Assembly (NCBI GenBank): GCA_025200525.1
Contig: CM045767.1
Coordinates: 122,872,346-122,936,345, forward strand
From: Camellia lanceoleosa
Taxonomy: Eukaryota > Streptophyta > Magnoliopsida > Ericales > Theaceae
Direction: 5' to 3'
Length of the DNA: 64,000 nucleotides
This document shows, piece after piece, positions 46,462 to 58,429 of the stretch (position 1 is the stretch's first letter; every line of letters begins with the position of its first letter). Both the position numbers and the translations under genes were made by a program. The notes beneath the pieces are model-generated. The model was not told the origin of the DNA and did no database searches. It saw only the letters and a program-made list of their open reading frames with translations.

Positions 46462-48508
46462 TTACTTCTCCTCTCGATAACGCAGCGGTCGAGTGGGTGG
46501 GACAACAATACCCGACTCCGTCATCGCGTCACCGGTTGGTTGAATTGTACAAGTTGAGGGTACTTCGGTGGGGCGCGCAAATTCCGCGTCGGCAACTCCA
46601 CCCAGTTGTGGTATCTCGGTCAGGCATGCAGTCCTTTCTTCTTCTGCCACAGCAATATCGACCGGGCATACCAGATGAGTTCCTGGTGAGAATTCGGTAA
46701 CGAAATCGGCCAAAGTTTGGGCCTTTATGGCTATACGCGGCTGGAACTTTACATCAAACTGTCCCAATTCGACCGCCCACTTGAGAATTCGGCCTGAAAA
46801 ATCCGTCCGTTCAAACAAGGCCTTAAGGGGAAACTCGGTCAGTACGATGATGGTATGGGCATGAAAATAATACGCCAACTTCCTTGAAGCCATCATCAAT
46901 GCCAACGCAAGCTTTTCCAGCGGCAAGTACCTCGTCTCGGCGGACAAGGTTTCTTGACATAAAAATTGGGAAGTGCTTGATTCGCCGGTAGCGGACTAGC
47001 ACCGCCTTACCGTCTTTGAGAGATGGCAAGGTAAAGGTAGAGTTCCTCACCCGGCTTTGGTGTAACCAACAGTGGCGGAGAAGACAGATATTCCTTGAGC
47101 TCGACCAAAGCTCGGTCACACTCTTCGTCCCACGAGAACTTTGACTTCAATGCTTGAAAGAAAGGGCGGCAGCAATCTGATGACCGGCTTATAAACCGAT
47201 TAAGCGGCGTATCCATCCGACCAGATCTTTGCGTCCTTAGCTGCTAAGTGCTTCAACTCTTGCATGGCTCTGATCTGCGTAGGATCTGATGCCTCGGTTC
47301 GTGACTAGGAACCCAAAAAAATTTCCGGATCCCACGCCAAAGGCACACTTTGACGCATTCAAGCGCAGCTTGTGCTTCTTTAGAATGGCAAACATCTCGG
47401 CTAAGTCGGACAAATGGTTTGCCTCATGTCGGCTTTTTACTACCATATCATCGATGTAAGCCTCCATTATCCGGCCAAGCAAAGGAGCAAACATTTTGGT
47501 CACTATCCTCTGAAAGGTTGCCTCGGCGTTCTTCAAACCAAAAGGCATGACTTGGTAGCAGAAGAGTCCCCTTGGAGTCGTGAAAGAGGTGATCTCTCGG
47601 TCAGGCCCATGCATGGCGATCTGATGGTAGCCGCGGTAGGCATCCAAGAAACTGAGCCTATTATGTCCAGCCGTCAAGTCCACAAGCTGGTCAATTCGCG
47701 GCAAAGGGAAGCTATCTTTGGGACAAGCTCGGTTGACTGTCTTGTAGTCGACACAAACTCGCCACTTCCCATTCTTCTTGGGCACCACTACTGTGTTGGA
47801 AATCCACCGAGGGTAGTGCACTTCCTGAATTGCTCGTGCCTCAAGCAGGTTCTTCACCTCCTCTGCAACTACCTCGGCGTGATGCAGCGCCGATCTCCTT
47901 GTTCGCTGGATGACTGGCTTTGCTCCAGGGAAGACGTTGAGGTGATGGCAGATAAAACTTGGATCGAGGCCCGGCATGTCGTAAGGCGACCATGGGAAGA
48001 CTTCGATGTTGGCCATCAAAAACTCAACCATCTCGGTCCTCTCTTGGGCAGTAAGGCTGGAACCGAGCAGGAAGAACTTATCCGACCGCTCCATATCGAG
48101 TCGCACCTCAACCAGGTCCTCCACGGCTTTGTCCTCTGCCTTAGTGCCCACATCCTCCAGAGCTCCTCGGTCTTTCGGTCCTTCTATCATTTGCATAAAG
48201 CCTTTGGTAGCCCGGCTGCCGTTCACCGCCACGAAGCACTGTTTGAACATGACTTGATCCCCCCAGATCTCCTCGATTGCCCCCATAGCCGAGAGAAATC
48301 TCATCACCTGGTGGTAGGTCAACGCTACAGCTTGCATAACGTGAAGCCATCCCCTTCCAAGGATAAGGTTGTAAGTCGAAGGCACTTGTAACACCCAAAA
48401 CTCCACTTGCTTGACCACAGATCCCGCTTTGACCGGCAGGATAATCTTTCCCAAGGGCCACTCCGATTGTGAGTTGAAACCAACCAGTGGCAAAGTTGCC
48501 AGAGCCAA
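46462..48508 (-). pseudogene. Reverse transcriptase and first RNase H, frameshifted
   Basis: 47237-48508 (423 codons) holds [45 protein letters not shown] and the catalytic YIDD at 351-354. It continues after frame breaks near 47216-47237 and 46947-47007 with the RT thumb/connection (RSSDCCRPFFQALK, SWDEECDRALVELKEYL) and an RNase H remnant (YFHAHTIIVLTEFPLKALF, LKWAVELGQFDVKFQPR). The enzyme would copy element RNA. At least two frameshifts prevent expression as one protein. Confidence 0.88.
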
Positions 48509-48529
48509 GTCTGTCTCCCGGAGTTTGAG

Positions 48530-48799
48530 CTACTTGAACACATCATAATACATGATCTCGACCGAGCTTTCCTGATCGATCAAGATCCGTTTAACATCAA
48601 ATTCCTTGACGCGAAGTGTCACTACTAGGGCATCATTGTGCGGCGTCTGGATACGCTCTAGATCCCTTGAGGTGAAACTAATCACGTCTTTTTCTTCAGT
48701 CTTCCCCCTTTTGATGGCAGGCTGTACCGACAAAACTTCCCTCATATGCTCTGCCTTTTTTATCATGCCCCGGAGTTCGCAAATACGCTCCGGTTCCAC
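48530..48799 (-). pseudogene. Aspartic protease of the Tat element
   Basis: The retropepsin segment reads VKRILIDQESSVEIMYYDVF where the family normally has an Asp-Thr/Pro-Gly-Ser-Ser core. The catalytic Asp is kept but the Gly after it is replaced by Glu, so activity is doubtful. The upstream part has HNDALVVTLRV, a usual lead-in. It sits between gag and RT, with a frame break on each side. Confidence 0.75.
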
Positions 48800-49024
48800 G
48801 ATGCCGTGGATGACATTAATAACTCCTTGTGGTGCTGTATCTCGGTCATCCTATCCCCTGGGATCGACCGGAGCCTGATTCGACTTTATGCCGCCATCAA
48901 TGTAAAGGTCTAGGTACCCGGCCGCGACCAGCTCTTCTAAGTGTTGCCTCAGAAACAAACAATCCTCAGTCCGGTGGCCTCTCTCCTGGTGGAATGTGCA
49001 ACGATACCGCAGATTGTAGCCCTT

Positions 49025-50563
49025 CTATCCATCGCCCAACTTAACAGGAAACCGGACATACTCCTCGTCTCGAATTTCACTAAGTATGCAATAAATTGGA
49101 ATCTTGAAGACCGTGGTGATGCCAGTCCTTGCCTTCAACCTTCTGTTGGCATCCGCAACATCATCTCGAGTGTAGTCATCCCGGTCGTTCCGACGTCCTC
49201 TACCCCGGTTCTTACGATTCAAGCCACGGTCTAATTCTTCTGCTTTGTCACTTGAGCGGCTGGACTCCTGCCCAACTGCGTGCATTTTTCCTGCTGTCTT
49301 CTTGTCTGTTGCTACCGGAGTTGTCTTTACGGAAGATGCCGACGCATCATCCTCAACCCGGATGTGCTCATTGATGCACTGCATGAGCTGGCCCATAGAT
49401 GTCGGCTGGTGCATGGTGAACGAGTCCCGCAGTTTATGTCCGACCAGGAGACCATGTTTGTATTGAGTGATTGCAAGGTTAACCGGGCAATCCAAGATCT
49501 CATTGAAAGTCCCCCAATATCTGGAGTTGTACACCTTCAATGTGTCGCTCGGTTCCATCTTGACACTTAGTAGGTGATCCACTTCCTTCGGTGTTTTGGT
49601 GTTGGTTTTGAAGCGCGTCACAAAGGCTTCGGCCAACTGATGCCACCTCTCTATACACCCCTCCGGCAGCCTTTCGAACCACTTCAAACCCAGTTCGCCC
49701 AAACTTTACGGGAAGATGAGGCACATAAGAGCGTCATTTCGCCTATGTCCGGCCATGACCTGTCGGAAATAACTTACGTGCATGTAAGGATCCGTCTTCC
49801 CGTCATACAATGTGAACTTTGGCTGGTAGAAGCCCGACAGAAGAGGTGTTGTCTCTATTTCCAGGGAGAAAATGGTGGCGCTCAACCTTGCCAAGTCGAA
49901 ATCCACCAGGAGCGGTGCTGCTTGGCAGGGTGGAGGCATTTCGACCTCCTCGCTGGCGTGAACCCCATAGGATAACCGCTGGAACGCCGGTATCCTTTGA
50001 GCCTCCCGCCGTCGAGCCCGCTCCTTTAAAACTGCGCGCAAATCCTCTGAATGTGCGGAATAAGAGTATCTCGACGTCATCACCGGACGAGAGGGCTGGT
50101 AGGTGCTATCTTGCGCGCTAGACTTTTCTACATGCACGTCGGAATCACTGACCTTGTAACTTCTGGTAATAGAAATGGACGGAGTATGTCGCTGACTCTA
50201 ACTACCCGAACGGCGGGGTTGGGTGCGTTCACTGTGGTCTTCCACTCCAGCTACTCCCTTCCCTTTGACATGCCGCTTCAGCTTCTCCATCTCTGCCGCC
50301 ATTCGCCGGATGACGGCATCCTGGTCCCTCAGCTTGTTTTCCAAGCGCCTGGCGTGTGAGTCTCTCCGCCGCCGATGTCCGTCTGGACTCCGTGAATGAC
50401 CATGACTCCTTCCGCGCTTATCTCTCGCGTCTCCCGACTGTCCCCCTGGGAATGTCTCCAGGTTAGCCATCGGAATGATGTCAGGATACCCCTCTCTTCG
50501 TCTGCCTGACTCCGGAGTAACTCCGTCAATGGCGGACAACGGAAACTCTTCGTTGTTCGCCAT
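49025..50563 (-). pseudogene. gag: Gag of the Tat element, in three frames
   Basis: Pieces 50198-50563 (starts MANNEEFPLSAIDG, Arg/Ser-rich), 49706-50137 (FTLYDGKTDPYMHVSYFRQV) and 49025-49702 (LKWFERLPEGCIERWHQLAE, then VSLRD-type and basic regions) make up the gag capsid. Breaks fall near 50140-50200 and 49703. A zinc-knuckle-like region is not obvious. Gag would form the particle. Confidence 0.82.
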
Positions 50564-50610
50564 GGTCGACGGTCAGACGAGCGTGAAAGACAAGGTTTTA
50601 TCTGCAAGCT

Positions 50611-50627
50611 TCCCACAGACGGCGCCA
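50611..50627 (-). promoter_or_regulatory. Primer-binding site of the Tat element
   Basis: On the minus strand TGGCGCCGTCTGTGGGA starts two bases after the 5' LTR. TGGCGCC-type sites are usual in Tat/Athila-like elements; I infer an Asp-type or related tRNA primer but have not matched it. Confidence 0.7.
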
Positions 50628-50629
50628 AT

Positions 50630-50781
50630 TGTACGGGAAGCAAATATTCCGGCAAGCCCGTACTCCTTTCCTCCAAGCTCCGTTTTTGTCCGATCGCCTG
50701 AAAGCACAACGGCGGTGAGCTACCCGGCGGTGTGTGGCCGGAAAACCCCTCCGACGATCAAGTTAGCACACACCTAGGGAT

Positions 50782-50812
<31 letters not shown>

Positions 50813-51432
50813 TATTTGAGTGTAAGAATTTCCTTACAAAATGTTCGTCCGTCTGCGTATGAGGGGCGCAGACATGCTTATATACCCTCTACGCCCCATA
50901 TCCACTCCCAGTCATCTCCTGACACGTGGCCCTGCTATCCCATCTGTCAGCGTGAACCTTGCTGAACATCACCTAATCTCAACTGCCAGTCTTCTCTGTT
51001 GGAGCTTGGCAGCCGAGCTGCTCCATCCACCGCCGTGCCGTGCTTTATGCCAAGCACTTCACTGGCTAAGCTCAAGGAGAACCAGGCTAGGCGGCGTCTC
51101 GGCAAAGCCGAGCCCGGGACGTCTTGTGTGGTCGGCCTTCCTGCCGAGCAAACAGTTACCTCGGCTGACAGTGCCTCTCCGGGCGCCGGTCAACTAACTT
51201 GACTGGCTTCACCATCGCCAGAACAAGCAGCTCGGTCCAACCGAGCACTGCCTTGCCGAGCAGCTTCTTTCCGGACTAGGGCGGCAAAACTTGGCCCAAC
51301 ACCTGCCCGGCCCAAGTAATAGCAGCCCAACTCCGGGCGGACCGCAGGTCATCTCGGCCTAATGCTCCATTTGACTCCCAACCTGCTCGGCCGTTACCTC
51401 GGCCCAATTCCCAATCATAAATCTCCCTCTCA
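50630..51432 (-). repeat. 5' LTR of the Tat-type element
   Basis: A copy of 39825-40610, with a longer (GA)n tract at about 50780-50809. Confidence 0.92.
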
Positions 51433-51437
51433 CAAAC

Positions 51438-51994
51438 TATATGCACCCGTTTCGCATAAGGTTATGGGATTAAAATAATTACAAAAAAAAAATAGATAAA
51501 AAAATTAATAAGACAAAATATTATATCTAAATCATAATTATTTTTTCTTTTTTCACAAAAGTCAAAAAAGTCATCCTAAATGAGACTTTTTCGTTTGGGA
51601 AGTGGGTTGACTTTTTGGCTTTTTTGGCCATTTTAGCCTGGGACTAAAAAATCTTGTTTGGGAAAGACTTTTAATTTTTTTTTTATTTTTTTGACTTTTT
51701 TATGAGAGAAAGAAGGTAATAATTATGAGTTGGATGTGATTTCTTGTTTTTTGTGACTAAAAAATCTATTTTATTTTTTGTGACTATTTTAGCGAAAAAA
51801 AAATCCAACCTTTGGCTTCCCAAATGAAGCCTTTTTGTTAAAATAGCCACAAAATCCAATCTCAGATTAAAATAGCTAAAAAATCCAATCGACATACCAA
51901 AAAATGCCCATGTTAATTTTATGCTTTATACTAGATTCGTTCTACTGTTTTCAGTGTCTTAAACTTAGTTTTATGACTATACAAACCCTATATT
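51438..51994. other. AT-rich DNA with a foldback remnant
   Basis: No gene. About 51575-51835 has inverted arms (GTTTGGGAAGTGGGTTGAC on the left, an inverse CCAACCTTTGGCTTCCCAAA on the right), a probable old MITE. Confidence 0.5.
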
Positions 51995-52309
51995 CACTAC
52001 AAGAAATAACACTTTTGCTGACTAAAAAATTGGTTGGTAAAAGCCCATTTTTAGTCGGCAAAAGTTATTCGCGACCAAATTTTTTGGTCGCTACTTTGGT
52101 TGCCAATTGAGGGTCGGTAAAAGTAATTTACGACCAAAATTTTGGTTGGTCGGGAAAAGTTAGATTTGCCGACTAAATTTTTGGTCGCTAAATATGTCAT
52201 TACTGCGACAAATCCATTTTGTCGCTAAAACACTTTGGTCACGAAAAGTGATATTTTTCCGATCAAATATCTTAGTCGCCAATTGTCACATTCCACGACC
52301 AAAAAATTT

Positions 52310-54504
52310 TGTAACGCCCTCAAAATAACACATATTAACCCAACATTCACGACATCCATAGACATAAGAGAATAAAGCATATTTCTATTTATCAGAGTAT
52401 TCATTACAAAAGTATTTCATGTTAACAACAAAAGTAAATACCCTGCAGGTTTACAACTTTCCAAACCAACACTTGGTTACAAAAAGAGAGTACTAACTCA
52501 AAACACATTAAGCCTTAGGCTTGAATTTACATGTAATACCAAAAGATAATAACAAAAGATCTTTCAGCCTCTAAGCCTGCCAAGCTACGTCCTTGGAGGT
52601 GGCATATCACCTGAACTTGAAAATGATGTCCCATATAGGGTGAGCCAAAACCCAGCAGAGATATACTAAACCAAATATGAACAATAACTAAAACATTAGC
52701 ATTTGATAAATGTTTAACTCATATAAACAAACATACATCGCTTTCTTAATCAATCCATGTTTACATACATATATATATATATATATATGTAAATATATAT
52801 CCTTTTCCGTTTCATTACCCAAACCAATTCATAGATATGGTTCTTAATTCAACCAGATAGTTTAAAACGAGACTACAACTCATGTTAACAATACTTCAAT
52901 CATAATCACTTAAAATGAGACTACAACTCACATCATTATCATTTTCATACTTCAATTCAAAATGAGACTACAACTCATATCAATAATACTTCAACACTTC
53001 AATTCATCTATGTTATGCAAATGTAATCAAGATTTCGGGACTTTCACCATGAACACTCTGGCCAACTTAATTATCAATGGAGTCCATCCCCTATCTCCTC
53101 CCAAACAGGTTTGAGAGTGCATCCCCTATCTCCTCTCAAACCTTGGAGTACATTCCTTATCTCCTCCCAAACAACATATATATGCAATGTATTTAAACAC
53201 TTATCATATGCAATGATCAAGCAAAGCACATATTCAATGTGTTATTCCATCCGTCATATTCAATGACATACTCGGTTGATTAGTTTTAATTCACCTAATC
53301 ATCATACAGTGTCTACAACAATCAAGACTATCCTCCACCGATAGCCCAAAGTAGTTATTTCTAAACAGATAATAAATTATCAAACAGATAAATTATCTAC
53401 AATTTCAAAAGTGAGTGATTAATCAATCCAACTCCACCGTTCAATCTCATAATCTTCCAATTTCATGGTTTTCAACTCAATTTCATATTTCCATAGTTCC
53501 CGGATTAATTATACAAATTAATAATTTACATTAAATTAGGGCTTTTTCCCTTTTTCTCAAATATTGCTCCTAAGGCCAAATTTCATCAATCAAACACCAT
53601 AACTTCATTTTAGGGACCACTCATATACTTGGAACCCCAAAAATAAAAAACCCCTCTTTCTTAGTCTCAATTTCAAAACCCTAACTTTCCCAAATTATCC
53701 AAACAATACCATCTATAAAAAATACATAACATCTATGTCAAAACTCATAGAAAAGAGTAGGTTATCCCTACCTCAAATTTCGGAACTCAAAAGAGAGGAA
53801 GGATAAAACTCAAGATACTCTGATCCCCAACTTTTTTGGATCAAAACGAAGGCCACGCCAAACTCCACACTTTATACAAAGGGACTAGGATGGAAGATCA
53901 CTAGAGCTAGATGATTTCGTAGAGAGAAGATGTATTCTAGAGAGAAGAGCTCTCAAATGAGGGTTTTGAAAAGCTAGAAAGAGAGAGAGAGTGGGTCGAA
54001 AAAGTGATTCAAAAATGGCTTCTCTCGGACTGATATACATCACAGTCCGCTCAAGCATGGAATGCCCCGCTCGAGCGTCAGACACAAACTCCCGCTCGAG
54101 TGTCAAAAGCCCCGCACGAGCATTGAATCGACACTTCTAGAAGTTCTGCAGACGAAGGTCCCCGCTCGAGCGTGAAAGTGGATGCTCGAGCGTCTGATGA
54201 CCTGCAGGGAAAAGTACTGAAGACTGAATAATCTCGCTCGAGCGTCAAACTCCGCGCTTGAGCGAAAGAACAAAAGCAAGGGGCCTGCTCGAGCGTCAAA
54301 AGCCCCGCTCGAGCGTGAAGGCCAAAATCAGGGCATAAACCAATTGTTTCTAAACACAACCAACCTGTTTCAAACTTGCCCAACACAACCCAAGACTCAA
54401 ACACAAAGAGTAAAGGATGGAAATGCGATACAGACAACAACAATCATCCACGGAACCGAGTCCGGGATACAATAATCAATGAAGGAAAAACCGGGATCGC
54501 TATA
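52310..54504 (-). mobile_element. Solo LTR (Tekay-like) inside the CACTA element
   Basis: The left end is TGTAACGCCCTC and the right end GATCGCTATA. The host sequence resumes with TTTGGTCGCC on the right, restoring the CACTA repeat. The flanking AATTT and AGTTT are one base apart, a likely aged 5-bp TSD. In the minus direction it has the AGGTGATATGCCACC phrase seen in the other Tekay-like LTRs here. There is no internal domain. Confidence 0.75.
54040..54330. repeat. Clustered CGCTCGAGCGTC motif
   Basis: About ten copies or near copies of CCCGCTCGAGCGTCAAAAG in 290 bp, at irregular spacing, inside the solo LTR. Each core (GCTCGAGC) is palindromic. Confidence 0.8.
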
Positions 54505-55668
54505 AGTTTGGTCGCCAATTATCACATTTAACGACCAAAAATTTTGGTCACCAATTGTGACATTCCACGAACAAAAAATTTTGGTCGCCAATTGCACTTT
54601 TGCCGACTAAAATTTGGTCGACAAAAGTCCAATTTTAGTAGCAAAAGTTATTCGCGACCAATTTTTTCGTCGCCATTTTGGTCGCCAATTGAGGGTCGGC
54701 AAAAGTAATTAGCGAACAAAACTTTTATTAGTTGGGAAAAAGTTGGATTTGCCGACTAAATTTTTGGTCGCTAAATATATCATTAATGCGACTAATCCAT
54801 TTAGTTGCTAAAACATTTTAGTCGCGAAAAGTGACATATTCCCGACCAAACATGTTAGTCGCTAACTGTCACATTTCACGACCAAACATGTTAGTCGCCA
54901 ATTGTGACATTCTACGACCAAGCATGTTAGTCGCCAAAAGTCACAATCCACAACCAATAGATTAGTCGCCAAAAGTCACATTCCACGACCAAACATATTA
55001 GTCGCCAAAAGTAATGTTTGCGCGACTAAAAATTTAGTCGGCAATAGACCAATTCACGACCAAACTCTTTGGTTGTCAAAAGTTTATTGACTAATTATTT
55101 AGTCGCCAAATGCACCATTTTGCCTACCAACATTTTGGTCAGCAAAACCACAATTTGGTCGCCAACATCCAACAAAATAAACCTGCAATTGAAAATAAAT
55201 ATTCCGTCCAATCCATTCAATATAATCTGTAATTAAAAAGAATTATTCATACCAACAAAGTATCTAAATCATGAACATTCAACGAAATACATAAATCATC
55301 CAATCCTAAACTTGTTTAATAAAAGTTAACTACTATTATAAGTTTACATCCACAAGTAATTCCAAAGTACATATTCCTACAATTTAAATTTTTATCCATG
55401 TGCATCTATCAAAAAATATAACTAGTTTACCCAAATATTTTCCATTTACACCCATCCAAAAATATAACTACTCGTCTATCGAAATATTTTCCATACACAT
55501 CTATCCAAAAATATATAATACTTCCAAAAATGCTTATAGCGCCAATTAGTCCTGTACTATTTAACTTCATGCACGAGTTCATCCATTTGTTCCAAAGAAA
55601 AAGAAAAAAAAATGTCAAGAATTGACTAAGGTATATAATTTAAGTAAAACTTGTAAAGCTGAACTTAC

Positions 55669-56092
55669 CTGATTAATGGACAAAGCAATTCTGTACAGCA
55701 TGATATCGATGTTATTTTCATGAGCAATCTGCACTTGCTCGCTAAGGATCCTAAACAGATCAACAGCAGTAGGTGTATATAGCCTCCCATCATCTGTTTT
55801 CTTTGGTGTTTGTTCCTTTTCAGCCTCAAGGATATTCAAGTACCATTTCTAGAAAATAGTGACAGCAAATGGCACAGGAAAGACATGTGATCTGAGCAAT
55901 GTTATATACCAAGTAACAAACCAATAAAGCTATCAAAAAAATTATGATTACCCTTGTTGTGGCTTGCATTCTTTCAACATATGCATTCATAAGGGGATCC
56001 ATTGCACCACTCTTGGAACAAACTTGAGCTAAGGACTCATCAACACCAAGGCTTACCAGATTATCTTGGTATTCAACCACCCAACCAGTCAC
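55669..56092 (-). pseudogene. Captured SEC6 exons (exocyst subunit)
   Basis: Two exons with correct splice sites. Exon 56092-55952 (47 codons) contains [19 protein letters not shown] and [16 protein letters not shown]. After an intron (55951-55849), exon 55848-55669 (60 codons) contains [20 protein letters not shown] and [19 protein letters not shown], ending Q/GTAAGT. These match a central part of plant SEC6 (EXOC3), a subunit of the exocyst that tethers secretory vesicles to the plasma membrane. The frame is intact in both exons, but the rest of the ~750-residue protein is missing. Lying inside CACTA ends, it is best read as transduplicated. Confidence 0.85.
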
Positions 56093-56402
56093 CTAATTGA
56101 AATAGATAAGAAGAACCAATGTAATGAAATTATAACTAGTCAAGACCACATATCACCACTCATTTATAAGAAAAACAACACTATAATTTTCACAACAATT
56201 GCTGCATATATCCAATCTAACAGATAAAAATTAAAACATATATATGTATATATATAGAAAAATTGAAGTACTACTCCCCTAAATTTTGCATTTCATGAAC
56301 TGTAGATTCTTGGCCACTCACTATAATAATTTAGGTTCAAATAGTAAAACAGTATAATGAGAACATAACCAAAACATCGTGTGTTCATTTGCAAAGTCAC
56401 AC

Positions 56403-56530
56403 CTTCTCAGGTAGGGATGTCTAAGAGCTTCCTTTGCTTTGAGCTGCTCTGCTCGGTCACATCACAGAAGACCTTGCAAGAGATCATTCAGATCACTAGC
56501 AAAGTGATTCACATGCCGCATTATTACGTT
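56403..56530 (-). pseudogene. Captured exon of an AFC/LAMMER protein kinase
   Basis: A 128-base exon with TTGCAG acceptor and GTGTGA donor on the minus strand. It reads NVIMRHVNHFASDLNDLLQG, LL, a stop, then KAKEALRHPYLRR. This is the end of the kinase domain of AFC (CLK/LAMMER) kinases, which phosphorylate SR splicing factors; normal proteins have DLLQGLLRYDP and ALRHPFF here. The in-frame stop replaces the Arg of that motif, so it is dead. It lies ~310 bp upstream (in minus orientation) of the SEC6 exons, a gene normally unrelated to it. Confidence 0.75.
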
Positions 56531-56559
56531 CTGCAATTATTTTTTTAAAAAAAAAACAA

Positions 56560-56562
<3 letters not shown>

Positions 56563-56606
<44 letters not shown>
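56563..56606. repeat. (GA)n microsatellite
   Basis: About 21 GA units in the intron-like sequence next to the kinase exon. Confidence 0.95.
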
Positions 56607-56608
<2 letters not shown>

Positions 56609-58065
56609 AAATTAATACATAAAGAAGAGAAGGAAAAATATTATAAGAACAAGATGACTGTGTTTGAAGATATGCTTACATGATCATAAAATAGGCATTA
56701 TTTCTCAATATTGGAAATCCAAAAGACATGGAAAACACTGAACAAGTGGGAAACATACAAGTAGATTGGTGAAACAAGGTTGGAGAACCAACAATATTGG
56801 GAATTGATGATTTTTTGAATTGAGTACATCTATACTTCATAAATCAAAACAGAAACATTTTTTTTTTGGTTTCATTATATATACCATATAGCATTGCTGA
56901 TTCAAAATTCAAGTCCTTCCAATCTCAACAAACCTTTATCATGGAGATCATTTTTATCTTGGTTCCTTTGTGTTCCATGTGGAATAAATTAGCGAGATCT
57001 TTTAATATAAACAAATTAATAAGAAGACCAAACCAAAGAAAAGGACAAAATTAAAAGACATAATGAGTATTTGAAATCATATTAAGAATTAAAGATAACT
57101 TTCCACCTAATATTAGATCAGATATAATTATGAGAAAAACTTTTGATCTTGGTTTCTTTGATCTTGCTTTCCAACTTTTGATCTTGCTTTCCACCTAAAC
57201 CAAACCAATATAGTTTGTGGTCAATAAAAATAAAATAAAAATTAAAAAAACAAATATAGTTTGTGTTTTCAAATCAGTTTGTAATACTTTGAAGAGCTAG
57301 TTATCTCTAACTATAAAAAGGGTTGTCCTAAGGAGAATCCAATCATAACAACCTTTAAAAACACACAATGTTGTGGTGCAAACTTGGAGCTCTATTGTGC
57401 AAGGGTTGGAGTTAATAATTGTCGTGACCTGTAATAATTTTCTTTCATGTGGTATGCATTGTGTATCTCTCAAGGTTAAAGATCCTTTGTGCCAAATCTC
57501 TCTATCTTCCCACTTTAATGCAATCGTGATCATTAGATCATATAAAAATCTTAAAATATATGAATATTAAGATATGATTCTATCATTCGATAATTAAGAA
57601 TACATTGTGATTTAGGGATAGAGAATCACAAAGTTAGCCCTGTTAAGTTTGAATATGTGGTCCTAATTATTTTGGAATTTTCCAATTTGAGATTTCAGCA
57701 GTATTAGGTTGTTGAATATAGAATAGTTTGGATTCCACAATTCACAGTGGCCATGCTTTGAGAAGCATTAGTGATCACATTTTTTGGTATGTTTACGTTT
57801 TGAATTTATGAAGAGATTGAGGTTAAAATATTGATCTCAACATATACTCTAAAACTTAAACATTTCCTATAGGCTTACAAGGAACTCATTCCAATTGAAA
57901 CACTTAAGAAAAAAAAATAAAAAAAATATTTTTTGAAACTGGTTCTAGTCAAAAGAAAAAACACCCTTAACATTTTAATGAACACAAAAACAGCTCTAAA
58001 GACCAAAAAAGAAGAGCAATACCCATTAGTCTTACCCCAAAAAACACTCAGAAGTGGTCGGCAAA
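56607..58065. other. Right part of the CACTA element, no gene
   Basis: AT-rich non-coding sequence. Subterminal repeats are nearly absent except GTGGTCGGCAAATG just before the right end, an asymmetry with the left side. Confidence 0.55.
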
Positions 58066-58429
58066 TGTGTAATTTCTTGTAGTGTAAGGAGAGCACTCAG
58101 AGCCCTTGTTTTGTAAATTTTTCTTTGCTTTCTTCGGTTTGAGTCCCAAATCAAAAGTTAGTAAACTTTTTCTCACCATTTTGCTGCATTTTTTAAAATA
58201 TAGTTTTCATCCTTGATAATGGTTAGTTTAATGTAGTTTTAGATCACTTTTTCTATAAATTACAATTGTGGAGAAATACCTCAGAATCTAAAAGGTTTAA
58301 AACTTTTAAGTTAAGTGAAACGAAAGATAGAATATACGGAGTATAACTTCAGAAAACTAGAAACAGGGATCAATATAAAGTAAAACTTGATGTGAATGAT
58401 ATATGTAATAGTGAATATTTCCATATCTT

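Larger units (their letters stand above)
39825..51432 (-). mobile_element. Ty3/Gypsy Tat/Retand-type element with antisense gene
   Basis: The element is 11.6 kb in minus orientation. The LTRs (786 and 803 bp) start TGTACGGG and end CCCTCTCA on the plus strand; TSD CAAAC at 39820-39824 and 51433-51437. In element order it has primer site, gag, protease, RT, RNase H, a second RNase H and integrase, then a ~60-bp tandem array and an antisense gene before the 3' LTR. An extra RNase H and 3' space with an antisense ORF are hallmarks of the Tat branch. Frame breaks in gag, protease and RT make it non-autonomous. The LTRs are nearly identical apart from a (GA)n tract, so the insertion is young. Confidence 0.92.
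51995..58084. mobile_element. Gene-capturing CACTA element (Pack-CACTA)
   Basis: Ends CACTACAAGAAATAACAC and, inverted, CACTACAAGAAATTACAC give a matched ~18-bp terminal repeat. Long subterminal arrays of TTTGGTCGCCAATTG/ GCGACCAAA-type repeats fill 52000-52310 and 54505-55170. The interior carries exons of two host genes (SEC6 and an AFC-type kinase). A solo LTR splits it at 52310-54504. The flanking triplets (ATT left, TAA right) do not match, so the outer limits or a single insertion event are not proved. No transposase is seen, so it is non-autonomous. Confidence 0.75.

Noticed and set aside
47414..48391. A 325-codon plus-strand open frame opposite the Tat RT.
   Set aside because: Its composition follows the complement of the RT frame, and RT motifs on the minus strand explain the region.
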